NCBI GenBank assembly: GCA_002928965.1
Contig: PERU01000001.1
Coordinates: 248,001 to 312,000 of the forward strand
From: Methylomonas sp.
GTDB lineage: Bacteria; Pseudomonadota; Gammaproteobacteria; Methylococcales; Methylomonadaceae
Length of the DNA stretch: 64,000 bases
Reading direction: 5' to 3'
Part shown: piece by piece, positions 53,632-62,324 of the stretch
How the letters are laid out: every line of letters begins with the position of its first letter
How positions within the stretch are numbered: the stretch's first letter is position 1
Notes under the pieces: model-generated
Databases searched by the model: none
The model's input: only the letters and a program-made list of their open reading frames with translations
Told to the model about the DNA's origin: nothing
Made by a program: the position numbers and the translations under genes

Positions 53632-54213
53632 ATGGCATTAAATCAACCGCATGAAGACGATTATGTGAGCGAAGAAGAATATCTGGCCACGGAACCTGCT
53701 GCCGAGCAGAAACGCGAATACATCGGTGGCCGGGTTTATGCCATGGCCGGGGCCGGTTATAACCATAATTGTATTGCCGCCAATGTACTAGGTGAATTTA
53801 GAAATCATCTCAAGGGTACGCCTTGCGCGACTTTTATGGCCGACATCAGGCTCAAACTGGGTAAGGATTACGTTTACCCGGATGTCTTGGTAGATTGCAG
53901 CAAGATGCGCGGCGATGATGTTTTTTCGAGCGCGCCGGTCATCATCGTCGAGGTATTGTCCCGCTCGACGCGCAAAACCGACACCACCACCAAACTGATC
54001 CGCTACATCAATCTGCCTTCGTTGCAGGAATATGTGCTGATCGAGCCGGATATTGTGTCAGTGCAGGTGCTGCGCCGCAGCAAAAACTGGCTGCCGGAGT
54101 ATTTCTTTCTGGGTGACGACGTTCGCTTTGAATCCATCGGTTTGACGTTGCCAGTGGAAGACCTCTACGACCGTGTCGATAATCCGGACATCAACGAATA
54201 TAAGGCCGTGTAG
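53632..54213 (+). CDS. Uma2-family (DUF820) restriction-endonuclease-like protein
   Basis: A 193-residue protein of the Uma2 family, which has a PD-(D/E)XK fold and is abundant in some genomes without a firm function. Motifs: EYIGGRVYAMAGAGYNHN (about 32-49), PDVLVDC near 89 and VIIVEVLSRSTRKTD near 108, giving the D...E-x-V/L catalytic-like set. GGAG lies six bases before the ATG at 53632, so I prefer it to the ATG at 53620. Its TAG stop is provided by a REP element starting at 54210. It stands between the array and cas2 and may be a passenger. Confidence 0.85.
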   Translation: MALNQPHEDDYVSEEEYLATEPAAEQKREYIGGRVYAMAGAGYNHNCIAANVLGEFRNHLKGTPCATFMADIRLKLGKDYVYPDVLVDCSKMRGDDVFSSAPVIIVEVLSRSTRKTDTTTKLIRYINLPSLQEYVLIEPDIVSVQVLRRSKNWLPEYFFLGDDVRFESIGLTLPVEDLYDRVDNPDINEYKAV

Positions 54214-54269
54214 GAGCGACGCGTCGTCGCGACCAACGTTTTATATCGCGACGAGGGCGTCGCTCCTAC
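54210..54269. repeat. REP at the end of the Uma2 gene
   Basis: GTAGGAGCGACGCGTCGTCG to GCGACGAGGGCGTCGCTCCT AC, a complete palindromic copy. Its second to fourth bases are the TAG stop codon of the Uma2-like gene. Confidence 0.85.
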
Positions 54270-54380
54270 GTTGGTATTGTTCCCACACTGGTTTTACTCA
54301 CATATTTAGGTCGTTCCTAACGTTATCTTCACAAGCTTGCCAACGCTGACCGGCAAGCGGGGATTGGCTAGATTGCCGCT

Positions 54381-54665
54381 ATGACTCAACGGCAACTCTA
54401 TCTGGCAGCTTATGACATTTCCTGTAACCGACGGTTGCGCAAGGCCTTGCGTGTGCTGCGCGGTTATGCCTCGGGCGGACAAAAATCGGTGTTCGAATGT
54501 TTTTTGACGGCTGCGGAAAAACGCCAATTGCTGGATGAAATTGCCCAAGTCATAGACCCTGAGGAGGATCGTTTTATCGTGTTGCGCTTGGCGGGTGCCA
54601 AACAGGTACGCACGCTGGGTAAAGCGGTTCCTCCTCAGGATGGTTCGTTTTATTACGTGGGGTAA
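54381..54665 (+). CDS. cas2: Cas2 (first copy)
   Basis: A 94-residue ferredoxin-fold protein that bridges Cas1 dimers in spacer integration. The N-terminal strand LYLAAYDISCNRRLRKALRVL has the conserved Asp at 12. The middle GGQKSVFECFL fits Cas2, where an edge strand follows the QxSVFE pattern. It starts the adaptation module: cas1 begins 2 bases after its stop. Together with the second cas2 (56367) it is one of two in this module. Confidence 0.92.
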   Translation: MTQRQLYLAAYDISCNRRLRKALRVLRGYASGGQKSVFECFLTAAEKRQLLDEIAQVIDPEEDRFIVLRLAGAKQVRTLGKAVPPQDGSFYYVG

Positions 54666-54667
54666 CG

Positions 54668-55624
54668 ATGAGCAGTTTGTATCTGGATCGCAAAAATCTG
54701 GGCATCAAGTTGGATGGGCAGGCGTTGGCGCTTTATGAAGACGGGGAGCGTAAAGGCTCGGTGCCGCTGCATTTGCTGGATAGAGTGGTGTTGCGCGGAA
54801 ATGTGCAACTGGAAAGCCGGCTTTTGGGGGCTTTGAGCGAGCGGAATATTGGTTTGCTGGTTTTGTCCGGGCGTAATACCGAGGCAACGGCCATGCTGGC
54901 AGGACGGGCGCATAGTGATACCACCCGGCGACTTGGGCAATATTGCGTCAGTATGGATACCGATTTGCGTGTGCCGCTGGCCCGCTGGTTGGTGTTGGTT
55001 AAAGTGCGTGCCCAGTTAAGGATGCTGCAGAGGGCTATGACGGGTCGTGCTGATTTGCGGCGCCCGTTGATGGGTGCTGTGCAAACTTTGTCAGGCATTC
55101 TTGGTCAGTTGCGTGAAGATCAGTTGGCGATGTCTTTGGACAGTTTGCGTGGTTTTGAAGGAGCAGCTGCGGCGGCCTATTTTGGTGGATTTACGCAGTT
55201 GTTTGCGCCTGGGTTAAATTTTACCGGTCGGCATAAGCGGCCTCCGCCCGATCCGGTGAACGTGTGTTTGTCGTTAGGTTATACCCTGTTGCATTACGAC
55301 GCTGTCAGGGCCTGTCAGATTGTGGGTTTGGATAGTATGCTGGGGTTTTACCATGATGTGAGTTTTGGGCGTGAGTCGCTGGCTTGCGATTTGATGGAGC
55401 CGTTGCGTCCTGTGATGGATGGTTGGGTCTGGCAATTATTTCGAGAACGCGAACTGCGTGCCGAACATTTCAGCGATGATAATGGCCGTTGTTTGATGAA
55501 TAAAACCGGTCGGCAGCGTTTTTATGCATTTTATGAATCACATGCTGCTGCTACCCGGCGATTGCTCCGCAGGTATGGCTATGCGCTGAGCAAGCGTTAT
55601 CAATTGGCTTATGAGGCGCGTTGA
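54668..55624 (+). CDS. cas1: Cas1 integrase (catalytic copy)
   Basis: A 318-residue spacer integrase. The N-terminal beta domain opens LYLDRKNLGIKLDGQAL, and the helical catalytic domain has the metal residues E164 (RGFEGAAAAAYF), H229 (GFYHDVSFGRES) and D241/E244 (ACDLMEPLRP). All are in place, so the enzyme should be active. It overlaps the Cas1-like gene by one base (TGATG) and follows cas2 by 2 bases. No reverse transcriptase domain is attached. Confidence 0.95.
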   Translation: MSSLYLDRKNLGIKLDGQALALYEDGERKGSVPLHLLDRVVLRGNVQLESRLLGALSERNIGLLVLSGRNTEATAMLAGRAHSDTTRRLGQYCVSMDTDLRVPLARWLVLVKVRAQLRMLQRAMTGRADLRRPLMGAVQTLSGILGQLREDQLAMSLDSLRGFEGAAAAAYFGGFTQLFAPGLNFTGRHKRPPPDPVNVCLSLGYTLLHYDAVRACQIVGLDSMLGFYHDVSFGRESLACDLMEPLRPVMDGWVWQLFRERELRAEHFSDDNGRCLMNKTGRQRFYAFYESHAAATRRLLRRYGYALSKRYQLAYEAR

Positions 55625-56367
55625 TGCGGCCGCTGTATATTGATGGCGCGCCGGGTTGTCGGGTGGTGTTGGACGAGCCGGCCTTGAGGGTGTCGGTGGC
55701 TGATAAAGCCGATCAATTATTTCCGATGTCCAGGGTGTCGCGGGTGGTGTGCAAGGGCTTTGTGGACTGGTCTATTTCTGCCTTATTAGCCTGTGCCGAT
55801 GCGGGCATATCCGTGTTGTTTCTGGAAAAAAACGGTGAGCTAAAAGCCCGTTGGTTGGGGCGCAGCAATGATCGGCAATTGTTGACCCAGCGTTTGATCG
55901 ATTTGCTGGCACGTGCCGACGGTCTGGCCTTGTGTGAAAACTGGATGCTGTCCATGGAAAAGTTGGCCGCCCGCAGCTTTGCCAGACGGATTGGTTTGAT
56001 GGATTGGCGAGAAATACCCGTGCCGACCTTGCGCCGGCAAGTGTTTGTCAGTTTGGGCAGTGAAGGGCGGCATCGAGCAAATCTGCTAGAAAATATCCTG
56101 CATGCCGAGCTTTTGGTTTGGTTGCCAGAAGCGGGCTTGGCGGGTGACGATGAGGCATTGATGTCTAACGATTTGGATTTGGCGGTTTTTATGAGCCGTT
56201 TGTTGCTGTGGGATTTTTATCCGCAGCTGTTGGATGATCAAGCAATCACAACGGAAGCGCCTATGCAGGCGATGGCAGTATTGTTTCAGCAGCGTGCCGA
56301 TCGTGGCTATTTGCTGTTCCGCAGTACCATCAATAAATTACAGCAGTTTTTACTGTCTGTAAGCTGA
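55624..56367 (+). CDS. Divergent Cas1-like protein
   Basis: A 247-residue protein whose first 85 residues look like the Cas1 N-terminal beta-sandwich (PLYIDGAPGCRVVLDEPALR, VVCKGFVDWSISALLACADAG, ISVLFLEKNGELKARWLG). The helical remainder has SLGSEGRHRANLLENIL, perhaps equivalent to the Cas1 Glu helix, but no counterpart of the catalytic His and acidic pair at H229 and D241/E244 of the neighbouring Cas1. It is probably a non-catalytic Cas1 paralogue acting with Cas1/Cas2. The ATG at 55624 overlaps the cas1 stop; its own stop overlaps the second cas2. Confidence 0.7.
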   Translation: MRPLYIDGAPGCRVVLDEPALRVSVADKADQLFPMSRVSRVVCKGFVDWSISALLACADAGISVLFLEKNGELKARWLGRSNDRQLLTQRLIDLLARADGLALCENWMLSMEKLAARSFARRIGLMDWREIPVPTLRRQVFVSLGSEGRHRANLLENILHAELLVWLPEAGLAGDDEALMSNDLDLAVFMSRLLLWDFYPQLLDDQAITTEAPMQAMAVLFQQRADRGYLLFRSTINKLQQFLLSVS

Positions 56368-56678
56368 TGGCCGATAGTCAGTTAGGCTTGTATTTAATTG
56401 CCTATGACATTGCCAATCCCAGGCGATTGGGTAAGGTGCATCGAATTTTAAAGAAGCAAGGTTTGCCGGTGCAGTATTCGGTGTTTACCGTGGTAATGAA
56501 AAGACCACGATTGTTACGCTTGCTGGAACGTATCGAGCAAGAGATTGAAGACGTTGAAGACGATGTGCGTTGCTATCGTCTGCCAAGCAACACTGAAACT
56601 GCCACATTGGGTAAGCAGTATTTTCCTGACGATGTAATGCTGTTTACGGGCGGTGTGAACAGGATTTTGGGGGGTTAG
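56367..56678 (+). CDS. cas2: Cas2 (second copy)
   Basis: A 103-residue Cas2 with LGLYLIAYDIANPRRLGKVHRIL (conserved Asp in AYD) and GLPVQYSVFTVVM. It differs clearly from the first Cas2 in this module. Its ATG shares a base with the stop of the Cas1-like gene, so translation is coupled. The module reads cas2, cas1, cas1-like, cas2, a near mirror image; two different Cas2 proteins may each pair with one Cas1. Confidence 0.92.
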   Translation: MADSQLGLYLIAYDIANPRRLGKVHRILKKQGLPVQYSVFTVVMKRPRLLRLLERIEQEIEDVEDDVRCYRLPSNTETATLGKQYFPDDVMLFTGGVNRILGG

Positions 56679-56863
56679 GGAATCGCTGAACAAATCGTCA
56701 TTCCTTCGAATACGGGAATCCATGTTTTCGATTTACCAGGGCTCCCGCAGGGTGGGGGGTAGAGGGTTTTCGCGCGAGCGACGGGAGGTATTGATCGTTC
56801 CTACCCTCAGGGGCACAAGTGGATTGCCGGAATCTGCGCCATGGACGGATTTTAGCTTACCTT

Positions 56864-56902
56864 CAATGGCACTGGATACGCGCTTCCCTGCGGGTATGAC
56901 GG
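56864..56902 (-). repeat. Dispersed repeat, copy 3 (diverged)
   Basis: On the minus strand it reads CCGTCATACCCGCAGGGAAG then CGCGTATCCAGTGCCATTG, related to the copies at 16328 and 16540. A further partial match (CGTCATTCC, GGGAATCC) lies near 56697-56720. Confidence 0.55.
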
Positions 56903-56904
56903 CC

Positions 56905-57068
56905 TAGGAGCCTGTCCGAGAATAGAGATCCTGCTAAGAAAAAGCCCTTTTGGCCCGATTTCCCGCTCATTTTCATAAAATAGCACCACTATTCGCCTCA
57001 AATGATCAAAAATTCTGACTCAAAATAACTTTCCCTCGCGACGGTCCTTATTATTGGACAGGCGCCTA
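56905..57068. mobile_element. Complete TIR element A (MITE-like)
   Basis: Ends TAGGAGCCTGTCCGAGAATA and (reverse complement of the right end) TAGGCGCCTGTCCAATAATA, giving about 20-base imperfect terminal inverted repeats flanked by TA. The 164-base body has no ORF. Two damaged copies exist at 12590 and 33090. TA ends suggest an IS630/mariner-type origin; no transposase is in the window. Confidence 0.75.
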
Positions 57069-57280
57069 GTCATTTGTTTGCCTTCGCAATCTGTTGAACG
57101 CTGTTAATTTTGCTTTATAAAGAGCAGGGTTATCCAGAAGGTGGCTTAGGATAAAGTGGTTTGCGAAAGAAGTTGTTTTGCGTCCCCAGGATAAATAGGT
57201 ACCATACTGCTCCATAAAAAGCCGTTAAGGCTGTTAAGGGCAGGTTTTACAAAACATAATCACTTAAATATCTGATTAAT

Positions 57281-57766
57281 ATGCAAAAAATAAAGATCCT
57301 CTTCGTTTGCATGGGCAATATTTGTCGCTCACCGACTGCAGAAGGCGTTTTCAATGCTTTTTTAGCGGAAAAAAATCTGACGGATGCGTTTGAAGTTGAT
57401 TCTGCCGGCACCCATGCCTATCACGTTGGAGATTCGCCGGATTTGCGGGCTCAAAAAGCCGCGAGAGACCGCGGCGTTGAACTCAAACATCTGCGTGCGC
57501 GAAAAGTGCATGCCAATGATTTTGCAGTTTTCGATCATATTTTGGCGATGGATGAAGATAATCACGCTATCTTGTCGGAGCTGTGTCCTGACGAATATCA
57601 GCATAAGATCAGATTGTTTCTTGATTTTGCACCTGATCTGCAGCAGCGTGAGGTACCTGATCCGTATTACGGTGGTGCTTATGGTTTTGAGAGGGTGCTG
57701 GATTTGGTGGAAGCTGCTTCGGAGGGCTTTATCAAAAAACTACAGAACGAAGGCGTTATCAATTAA
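57281..57766 (+). CDS. Low-molecular-weight protein tyrosine phosphatase
   Basis: A 161-residue LMW-PTP. The P-loop C-X5-R is at C10-R16 (FVCMGNICRSPTAEG), followed by the conserved Asp motif in VPDPYYGG near 127, the general acid. In bacteria such enzymes act on tyrosine-phosphorylated proteins, often of polysaccharide export, or arsenate-related relatives; the P-loop here is the phosphatase type. It is 21 bases before the dienelactone-hydrolase gene and may be cotranscribed with it. Confidence 0.93.
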   Translation: MQKIKILFVCMGNICRSPTAEGVFNAFLAEKNLTDAFEVDSAGTHAYHVGDSPDLRAQKAARDRGVELKHLRARKVHANDFAVFDHILAMDEDNHAILSELCPDEYQHKIRLFLDFAPDLQQREVPDPYYGGAYGFERVLDLVEAASEGFIKKLQNEGVIN

Positions 57767-57787
57767 CTTTTTTACAAGGCGGGCGGC

Positions 57788-58507
57788 ATGGCGATTGTAT
57801 CCAACACAGTCGATTACTTGGATGACGGTGATGTATTAGAAGGTTTTTTTGCTTACGATGACGCATTGTCCGGTGTGCGTCCGGTGGTTTTGATTCATCA
57901 CGCCTGGGGCGGACGGGATGAATTTGTGGCTGAAAAGGCAAAGGCTTTGGCTGCTTTGGGTTATCTGGCATTTGCGGCGGATATGTATGGTAAAGGTATC
58001 AGGGGCAGTTCTCCCGAACAGAACGCTAAGCTGATGCAACCTTTTATGTTGGACAGAGCCAAGCTGCAACAACGAATGCAATCTGCTTTAGCGACGGTTA
58101 AGTTGCTGCCTTGGGCGGACAACGCGCGAGTTGCGGCTATGGGTTTTTGTTTTGGCGGTTTGTGTGTGCTGGATTTGGCTCGAACCGGCGCGGCAATTCG
58201 CGGGGTGGTGTCTTTTCATGGCTTGTTGATGCCTGCAGACAACATTCCCCATCCTGAAATCAAAGCCAAAGTGTTAGTGTTGCACGGTCATGATGATCCC
58301 ATGGTGCCACCTGAACAGGTGCTGGCGTTTCAAACCGAAATGACCCAGGCTGGTGCCGACTGGCAAACGCATGTCTACGGAGGCACCATGCATGCCTTTA
58401 CTAATCCGGTTGCAAATGATCCTTCTTTCGGTACGGTTTACCAATCCACAGCTGACGGGCGCTCATGGAAGGCGATGCAAAACTTTTTTGCAGAGATTTT
58501 TGCCTGA
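57788..58507 (+). CDS. Dienelactone hydrolase family protein
   Basis: A 239-residue alpha/beta hydrolase. The nucleophile is C121 in MGFCFGGLCV, the acid Asp lies in VLHGHDDPMVP and the His in YGGTMHAFTNP, giving a Cys-Asp-His triad as in classical dienelactone hydrolase. Substrate is unknown; family members are broad esterases and carboxymethylenebutenolidases. The gyrA promoter region begins at its 3' end. Confidence 0.9.
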   Translation: MAIVSNTVDYLDDGDVLEGFFAYDDALSGVRPVVLIHHAWGGRDEFVAEKAKALAALGYLAFAADMYGKGIRGSSPEQNAKLMQPFMLDRAKLQQRMQSALATVKLLPWADNARVAAMGFCFGGLCVLDLARTGAAIRGVVSFHGLLMPADNIPHPEIKAKVLVLHGHDDPMVPPEQVLAFQTEMTQAGADWQTHVYGGTMHAFTNPVANDPSFGTVYQSTADGRSWKAMQNFFAEIFA

Positions 58508-58533
58508 CGAGTGCGGAAGGCTTTTGCTATAAT
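58504..58533 (+). promoter_or_regulatory. Putative gyrA promoter
   Basis: CTGACG (58504-58509), 18 bases, then a perfect TATAAT (58528-58533), about 100 bases before the gyrA start. The -35 is only partly consensus. Confidence 0.5.
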
Positions 58534-58631
58534 CCGCGGCTTTTAAGAGCCTTTTGATAGTTTGAAAAGGATTTGAGCTATAGGCTAGCCCGTCGAGCCA
58601 TAACGCTTGGCTGAATTGGAACCACGGACCC

Positions 58632-61238
58632 ATGTCAGACTTTGCTAAAGAAATAATTCCCGTTAATCTCGAAGATGAGATGAAACAATCCTACCTGGAT
58701 TACGCCATGAGCGTAATTGTCGGTAGGGCGCTTCCTGATGTCAGAGACGGCCTGAAGCCGGTTCATCGTCGCGTACTCTATGCGATGAACGAGCTGGGCA
58801 ATGACTGGAACAAACCTTATAAAAAATCGGCGCGTATCGTCGGTGACGTGATCGGTAAATATCACCCGCATGGTGATACGGCGGTTTACGACACCATGGT
58901 GCGTATGGCCCAGCCATTTTCCTTGCGTTATATGCTGATAGACGGCCAGGGCAACTTCGGTTCGGTCGATGGTGATTCGCCCGCAGCTATGCGGTATACC
59001 GAAGTACGCATGTCTAAAATTGCCCACGAATTGCTGGCCGATCTGGACAAAGAAACGGTGGATTTCGTCGCTAACTATGACGAATCGGAGTCCGAGCCGA
59101 CCGTGATGCCCACTCGCATCCCAACGCTGCTGATCAATGGATCGTCTGGGATTGCCGTGGGTATGGCCACCAATATTCCGCCACACAATATCAATGAGAT
59201 TGTCTCGGCCTGTCTGGCTTTGATTGAAAACCCGGATTTAACCATCCCTGAATTAATGCATATTGTGCCTGGTCCGGATTTTCCTACCGCAGGCATCATC
59301 AATGGTGCATCCGGCATTTACGAAGCCTATACCACCGGTCGTGGCCGGATTTATATCCGCGCCCGTTCGCATTTTGAAGATATTGGCGATAGTTCACGTC
59401 AGGCTATTATCACCACCGAATTGCCCTATCAGGTCAATAAAGCCCGCTTGTTGGAAAAAATTGCCGAATTGGTCAAAGAGGGCAAGCTTGAAGGTATTTC
59501 CGGGTTGCGCGATGAGTCCGACAAAGATGGTATGCGCATGGTGATTGAGCTTCGTCGTGGCGAAGTGCCGGATGTGGTGTTGAATAACTTGTACAAACAA
59601 ACCCAGATGCAAACGGTGTTTGGCATCAATATGGTGGCTTTGTACGATGGTCGTCCGCACTGCATGAATTTGAAAGAAATTCTGGCAGCCTTTGTCGATC
59701 ATCGCCGCGAAATCGTTACCCGTAGAACGATTTACAATTTGCGTAGAGCCCGCGAGCGCGCGCATATTTTGGAAGGTTTGGCGGTAGCGTTGGCCAACAT
59801 CGATGACATGATCGAATTGATCAAAACCTCGCCAAATCCGCAGGAAGCCAAACAAGGTTTGTTGGGTAAAACCTGGAATGCCGGCTTGGTAGCTGCATTA
59901 CTTGATCGTGCCGATGCAGATCGTTCCCGCCCGGAAAATCTGGGTGTTGAATTTGGCTTGGCCGATGGTTTTTATCGCCTGTCTGAAGAACAGGCGCAAG
60001 CGATTCTGGATTTACGTCTGCATCGCTTGACTGGTCTGGAGCAGGAAAAAATAGTCAATGAATATAAGCAACTGCTGGAGTTGATCGACGAATACCTGCA
60101 TATTCTTGGCAGCGACGTGCGTTTGATGGAAGTGATCCGGGAAGAGCTGGAAGAAATCAAAGCTCAATACTCGGATGCCAGACGCACGGAAATCATTCAG
60201 GATTATTCCAATCTGTCGGCGGAAGATTTGATTACCGAGGAAGACATGGTGGTGACCATGTCGCACGAAGGCTATGTCAAAACCCAGCCATTAAACGATT
60301 ACAAAGCGCAGCGTCGTGGCGGCAGAGGTAAATCGGCCACGGCTACCAAAGAAAATGATTTCATCGATAAACTGATTATCGCCAACACGCACGACACAAT
60401 TCTGTGCTTCTCATCGCGCGGCAAAGTGTATTGGTTGAAAGTCTACGAGTTGCCGGTGGCCAGCCGTGCCTCCCGCGGTAAGCCGTTCGTGAATCTGCTG
60501 CCATTGGAAGAAGGCGAGAAAATCAATGCCATGCTGTCTGTGCGTGAATACAGCGAAGACAAATATGTGTTCATGGCGACCGCATCTGGCACCGTTAAGA
60601 AAACCCCGTTGACCGAATTTGCCTATCAATTGGCCAGAGGTAAAATTGCCATCGATTTGCGTGACAACGATACCTTGGTGGGCGTGGCACTGACCGATGG
60701 TCAGCAAAATGTGATGTTGTTCAGCAGTGACGGCAAAGCCGTTTGCTTCAACGAAACCGATGTGCGTTCCATGGGCAGAACGGCCGCCGGGGTACGTGGT
60801 ATCCGTTTGCAGGAAAATCAAAAAGTCATTTCCTTGATTATCTCTACTGAAGGTACGGTATTGAACATCACCGAAAACGGTTATGGCAAACGTACCCGTA
60901 TCGAAGAGTTTACCCAGCACAAACGCGGTGGACAGGGCTTGATCGCCATTCAGACGTCTGAACGCAACGGTGCCGTGGTTGGTGCGGTACTGGTGAATGA
61001 TACTGATGAAATCATGCTGATCACTGATGCCGGTACCTTGGTGAGAACCCGGGTTAAGGAAATTTCCGTAGTGGGCAGAAATACCCAGGGTGTGACTGTA
61101 ATTCGTCTGGATAAAGGCGAAAAAGTGGTCGGTGTCGATCGTATCGAAGGTTTAGGTGACGACGATATCGATGATGACAATGGCGAAGAACTGGATTTAG
61201 CAAACGATAATGCCGACATCGGCGGAGAAGAAGAGTAA
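58632..61238 (+). CDS. gyrA: DNA gyrase subunit A
   Basis: An 868-residue topoisomerase II subunit that breaks and rejoins DNA. The catalytic Tyr is Y122 in [12 protein letters not shown]; the quinolone region reads GDTAVYD (T83 at the position of E. coli Ser83, D87 retained). The C-terminal wrapping domain has the GyrA box QRRGGRGK (about 557) followed by beta-pinwheel repeats, and an acidic tail ([11 protein letters not shown]). Length is normal. Its stop overlaps the serC start by one base, so gyrA, serC, pheA and hisC likely share transcripts, an order common in gammaproteobacteria. Confidence 0.98.
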   Translation: MSDFAKEIIPVNLEDEMKQSYLDYAMSVIVGRALPDVRDGLKPVHRRVLYAMNELGNDWNKPYKKSARIVGDVIGKYHPHGDTAVYDTMVRMAQPFSLRYMLIDGQGNFGSVDGDSPAAMRYTEVRMSKIAHELLADLDKETVDFVANYDESESEPTVMPTRIPTLLINGSSGIAVGMATNIPPHNINEIVSACLALIENPDLTIPELMHIVPGPDFPTAGIINGASGIYEAYTTGRGRIYIRARSHFEDIGDSSRQAIITTELPYQVNKARLLEKIAELVKEGKLEGISGLRDESDKDGMRMVIELRRGEVPDVVLNNLYKQTQMQTVFGINMVALYDGRPHCMNLKEILAAFVDHRREIVTRRTIYNLRRARERAHILEGLAVALANIDDMIELIKTSPNPQEAKQGLLGKTWNAGLVAALLDRADADRSRPENLGVEFGLADGFYRLSEEQAQAILDLRLHRLTGLEQEKIVNEYKQLLELIDEYLHILGSDVRLMEVIREELEEIKAQYSDARRTEIIQDYSNLSAEDLITEEDMVVTMSHEGYVKTQPLNDYKAQRRGGRGKSATATKENDFIDKLIIANTHDTILCFSSRGKVYWLKVYELPVASRASRGKPFVNLLPLEEGEKINAMLSVREYSEDKYVFMATASGTVKKTPLTEFAYQLARGKIAIDLRDNDTLVGVALTDGQQNVMLFSSDGKAVCFNETDVRSMGRTAAGVRGIRLQENQKVISLIISTEGTVLNITENGYGKRTRIEEFTQHKRGGQGLIAIQTSERNGAVVGAVLVNDTDEIMLITDAGTLVRTRVKEISVVGRNTQGVTVIRLDKGEKVVGVDRIEGLGDDDIDDDNGEELDLANDNADIGGEEE

Positions 61239-62317
61239 TGGCAAGGATATACAACTTTAGCGCCGGTCCATCCACTTTGCCGGAAGCGGTATTGATCAAA
61301 GCCCAGCAGGAAATGCTGGAATGGCAAAGTTCTGGTATGTCGGTGATGGAAATGAGTCACCGTGGTAAGGATTTCATGGCGATTGCAGACACCATGAAAA
61401 ACGATTTGATCGAATTGATGGCGATACCCGCCAATTACAAAGTGTTGTTTTTACAAGGTGGCGCTTCTGCGCAATTTGCGATGATTCCGCAAAACATTTT
61501 GAATGGCAAAACCTCTGCCTGCTATGTCAATACCGGTGCTTGGTCCACCAGCGCGATCAAGGAAGCTGCCAAATACTGCGAAGTAAAATTGGTCGCCAGC
61601 TCGGAAGACACTGCATTCACTAGCATTCCCGCTGCAGAGCACTGGCAGATCGATACCGATGCCGGCTATTTGCATTACACCTCCAACGAAACTATTCATG
61701 GGGTTGAGTTCAATCATGTCCCTGATGCCAAAGGCCTGCCGTTGGTGTGCGACATGTCGTCTAACATTCTGTCGCGCCCGGTAGATGTGAGTCGTTTCGG
61801 GATCATTTACGCAGGGACTCAAAAGAATATGGGGCCTTCAGGCGTGACTGTCGTTATTGTCCGCGAGGATCTGGTGGGCTTGGCGCCTAAATCTGTGCCA
61901 TCAGTGTTTAATTATGAACAGCAGGCCAAAAGTGATTCGATGCTGAATACTCCGGCGACTTATAACTGGTATCTGCTGGGCTTGGTATTGCAATGGTTGA
62001 AAGGCGAGGGCGGGGTTGCTGCGATTGAGCAACGTAATATCAACAAAGCCAATAAGCTGTATCAGGCGATTGATCAATCCAGCATGTATCGTAACCCGGT
62101 TGCATTGGATTGCCGTTCGAGGATGAATGTACCATTCGTTCTGGCAGATGCGGGGTTGGATAAAGAGTTTTTGAAACTGGCCGAGCAACATGGCTTGAGT
62201 ACATTGGCAGGACATCGTTCTGTTGGCGGCATGCGCGCCAGTATTTACAACGCCATGCCGGAAGCGGGTGTCGATGCGTTAATTGAATTCATGGCCGAGT
62301 TTGAACGAACCCACTAA
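61238..62317 (+). CDS. serC: Phosphoserine aminotransferase
   Basis: A 359-residue PLP enzyme converting 3-phosphohydroxypyruvate and glutamate to phosphoserine, and also acting in pyridoxal phosphate synthesis. FSAGPSTLPEAVL (7-19), GGASAQFAMIPQN (74-86) and the PLP lysine K196 in YAGTQKNMGPSGV are all typical. The C-terminus ends GVDALIEFMAEFERTH. Start overlaps gyrA stop (TAATG). Confidence 0.97.
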   Translation: MARIYNFSAGPSTLPEAVLIKAQQEMLEWQSSGMSVMEMSHRGKDFMAIADTMKNDLIELMAIPANYKVLFLQGGASAQFAMIPQNILNGKTSACYVNTGAWSTSAIKEAAKYCEVKLVASSEDTAFTSIPAAEHWQIDTDAGYLHYTSNETIHGVEFNHVPDAKGLPLVCDMSSNILSRPVDVSRFGIIYAGTQKNMGPSGVTVVIVREDLVGLAPKSVPSVFNYEQQAKSDSMLNTPATYNWYLLGLVLQWLKGEGGVAAIEQRNINKANKLYQAIDQSSMYRNPVALDCRSRMNVPFVLADAGLDKEFLKLAEQHGLSTLAGHRSVGGMRASIYNAMPEAGVDALIEFMAEFERTH

Positions 62318-62324
62318 ATTCAGC

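Larger units (their letters stand above)
56679..57280. other. 602-base gene-free region after the adaptation module
   Basis: Right boundary of the CRISPR island. It contains a dispersed-repeat copy (56864-56902) and the complete TIR element A (56905-57068). A 61-codon frame from 56722 has no ribosome site and unlikely composition, so I do not call it. About 210 bases before the phosphatase gene show nothing definite. Confidence 0.5.

Noticed and set aside
54668..55624. Reverse transcriptase-Cas1 fusion
   Set aside because: Antisense-to-mRNA spacers made this worth checking, but Cas1 is of ordinary length and no RT motif (YxDD) is present in or near the module.
56722..56907. 61-codon plus-strand ORF after the second cas2
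   Set aside because: No ribosome site, odd Arg/Gly composition, and it ends inside repeat sequence.
58635..59186. 183-codon ORF opposite gyrA
   Set aside because: Antisense shadow of a highly conserved gene; His/Ile-rich composition is typical of such shadows.
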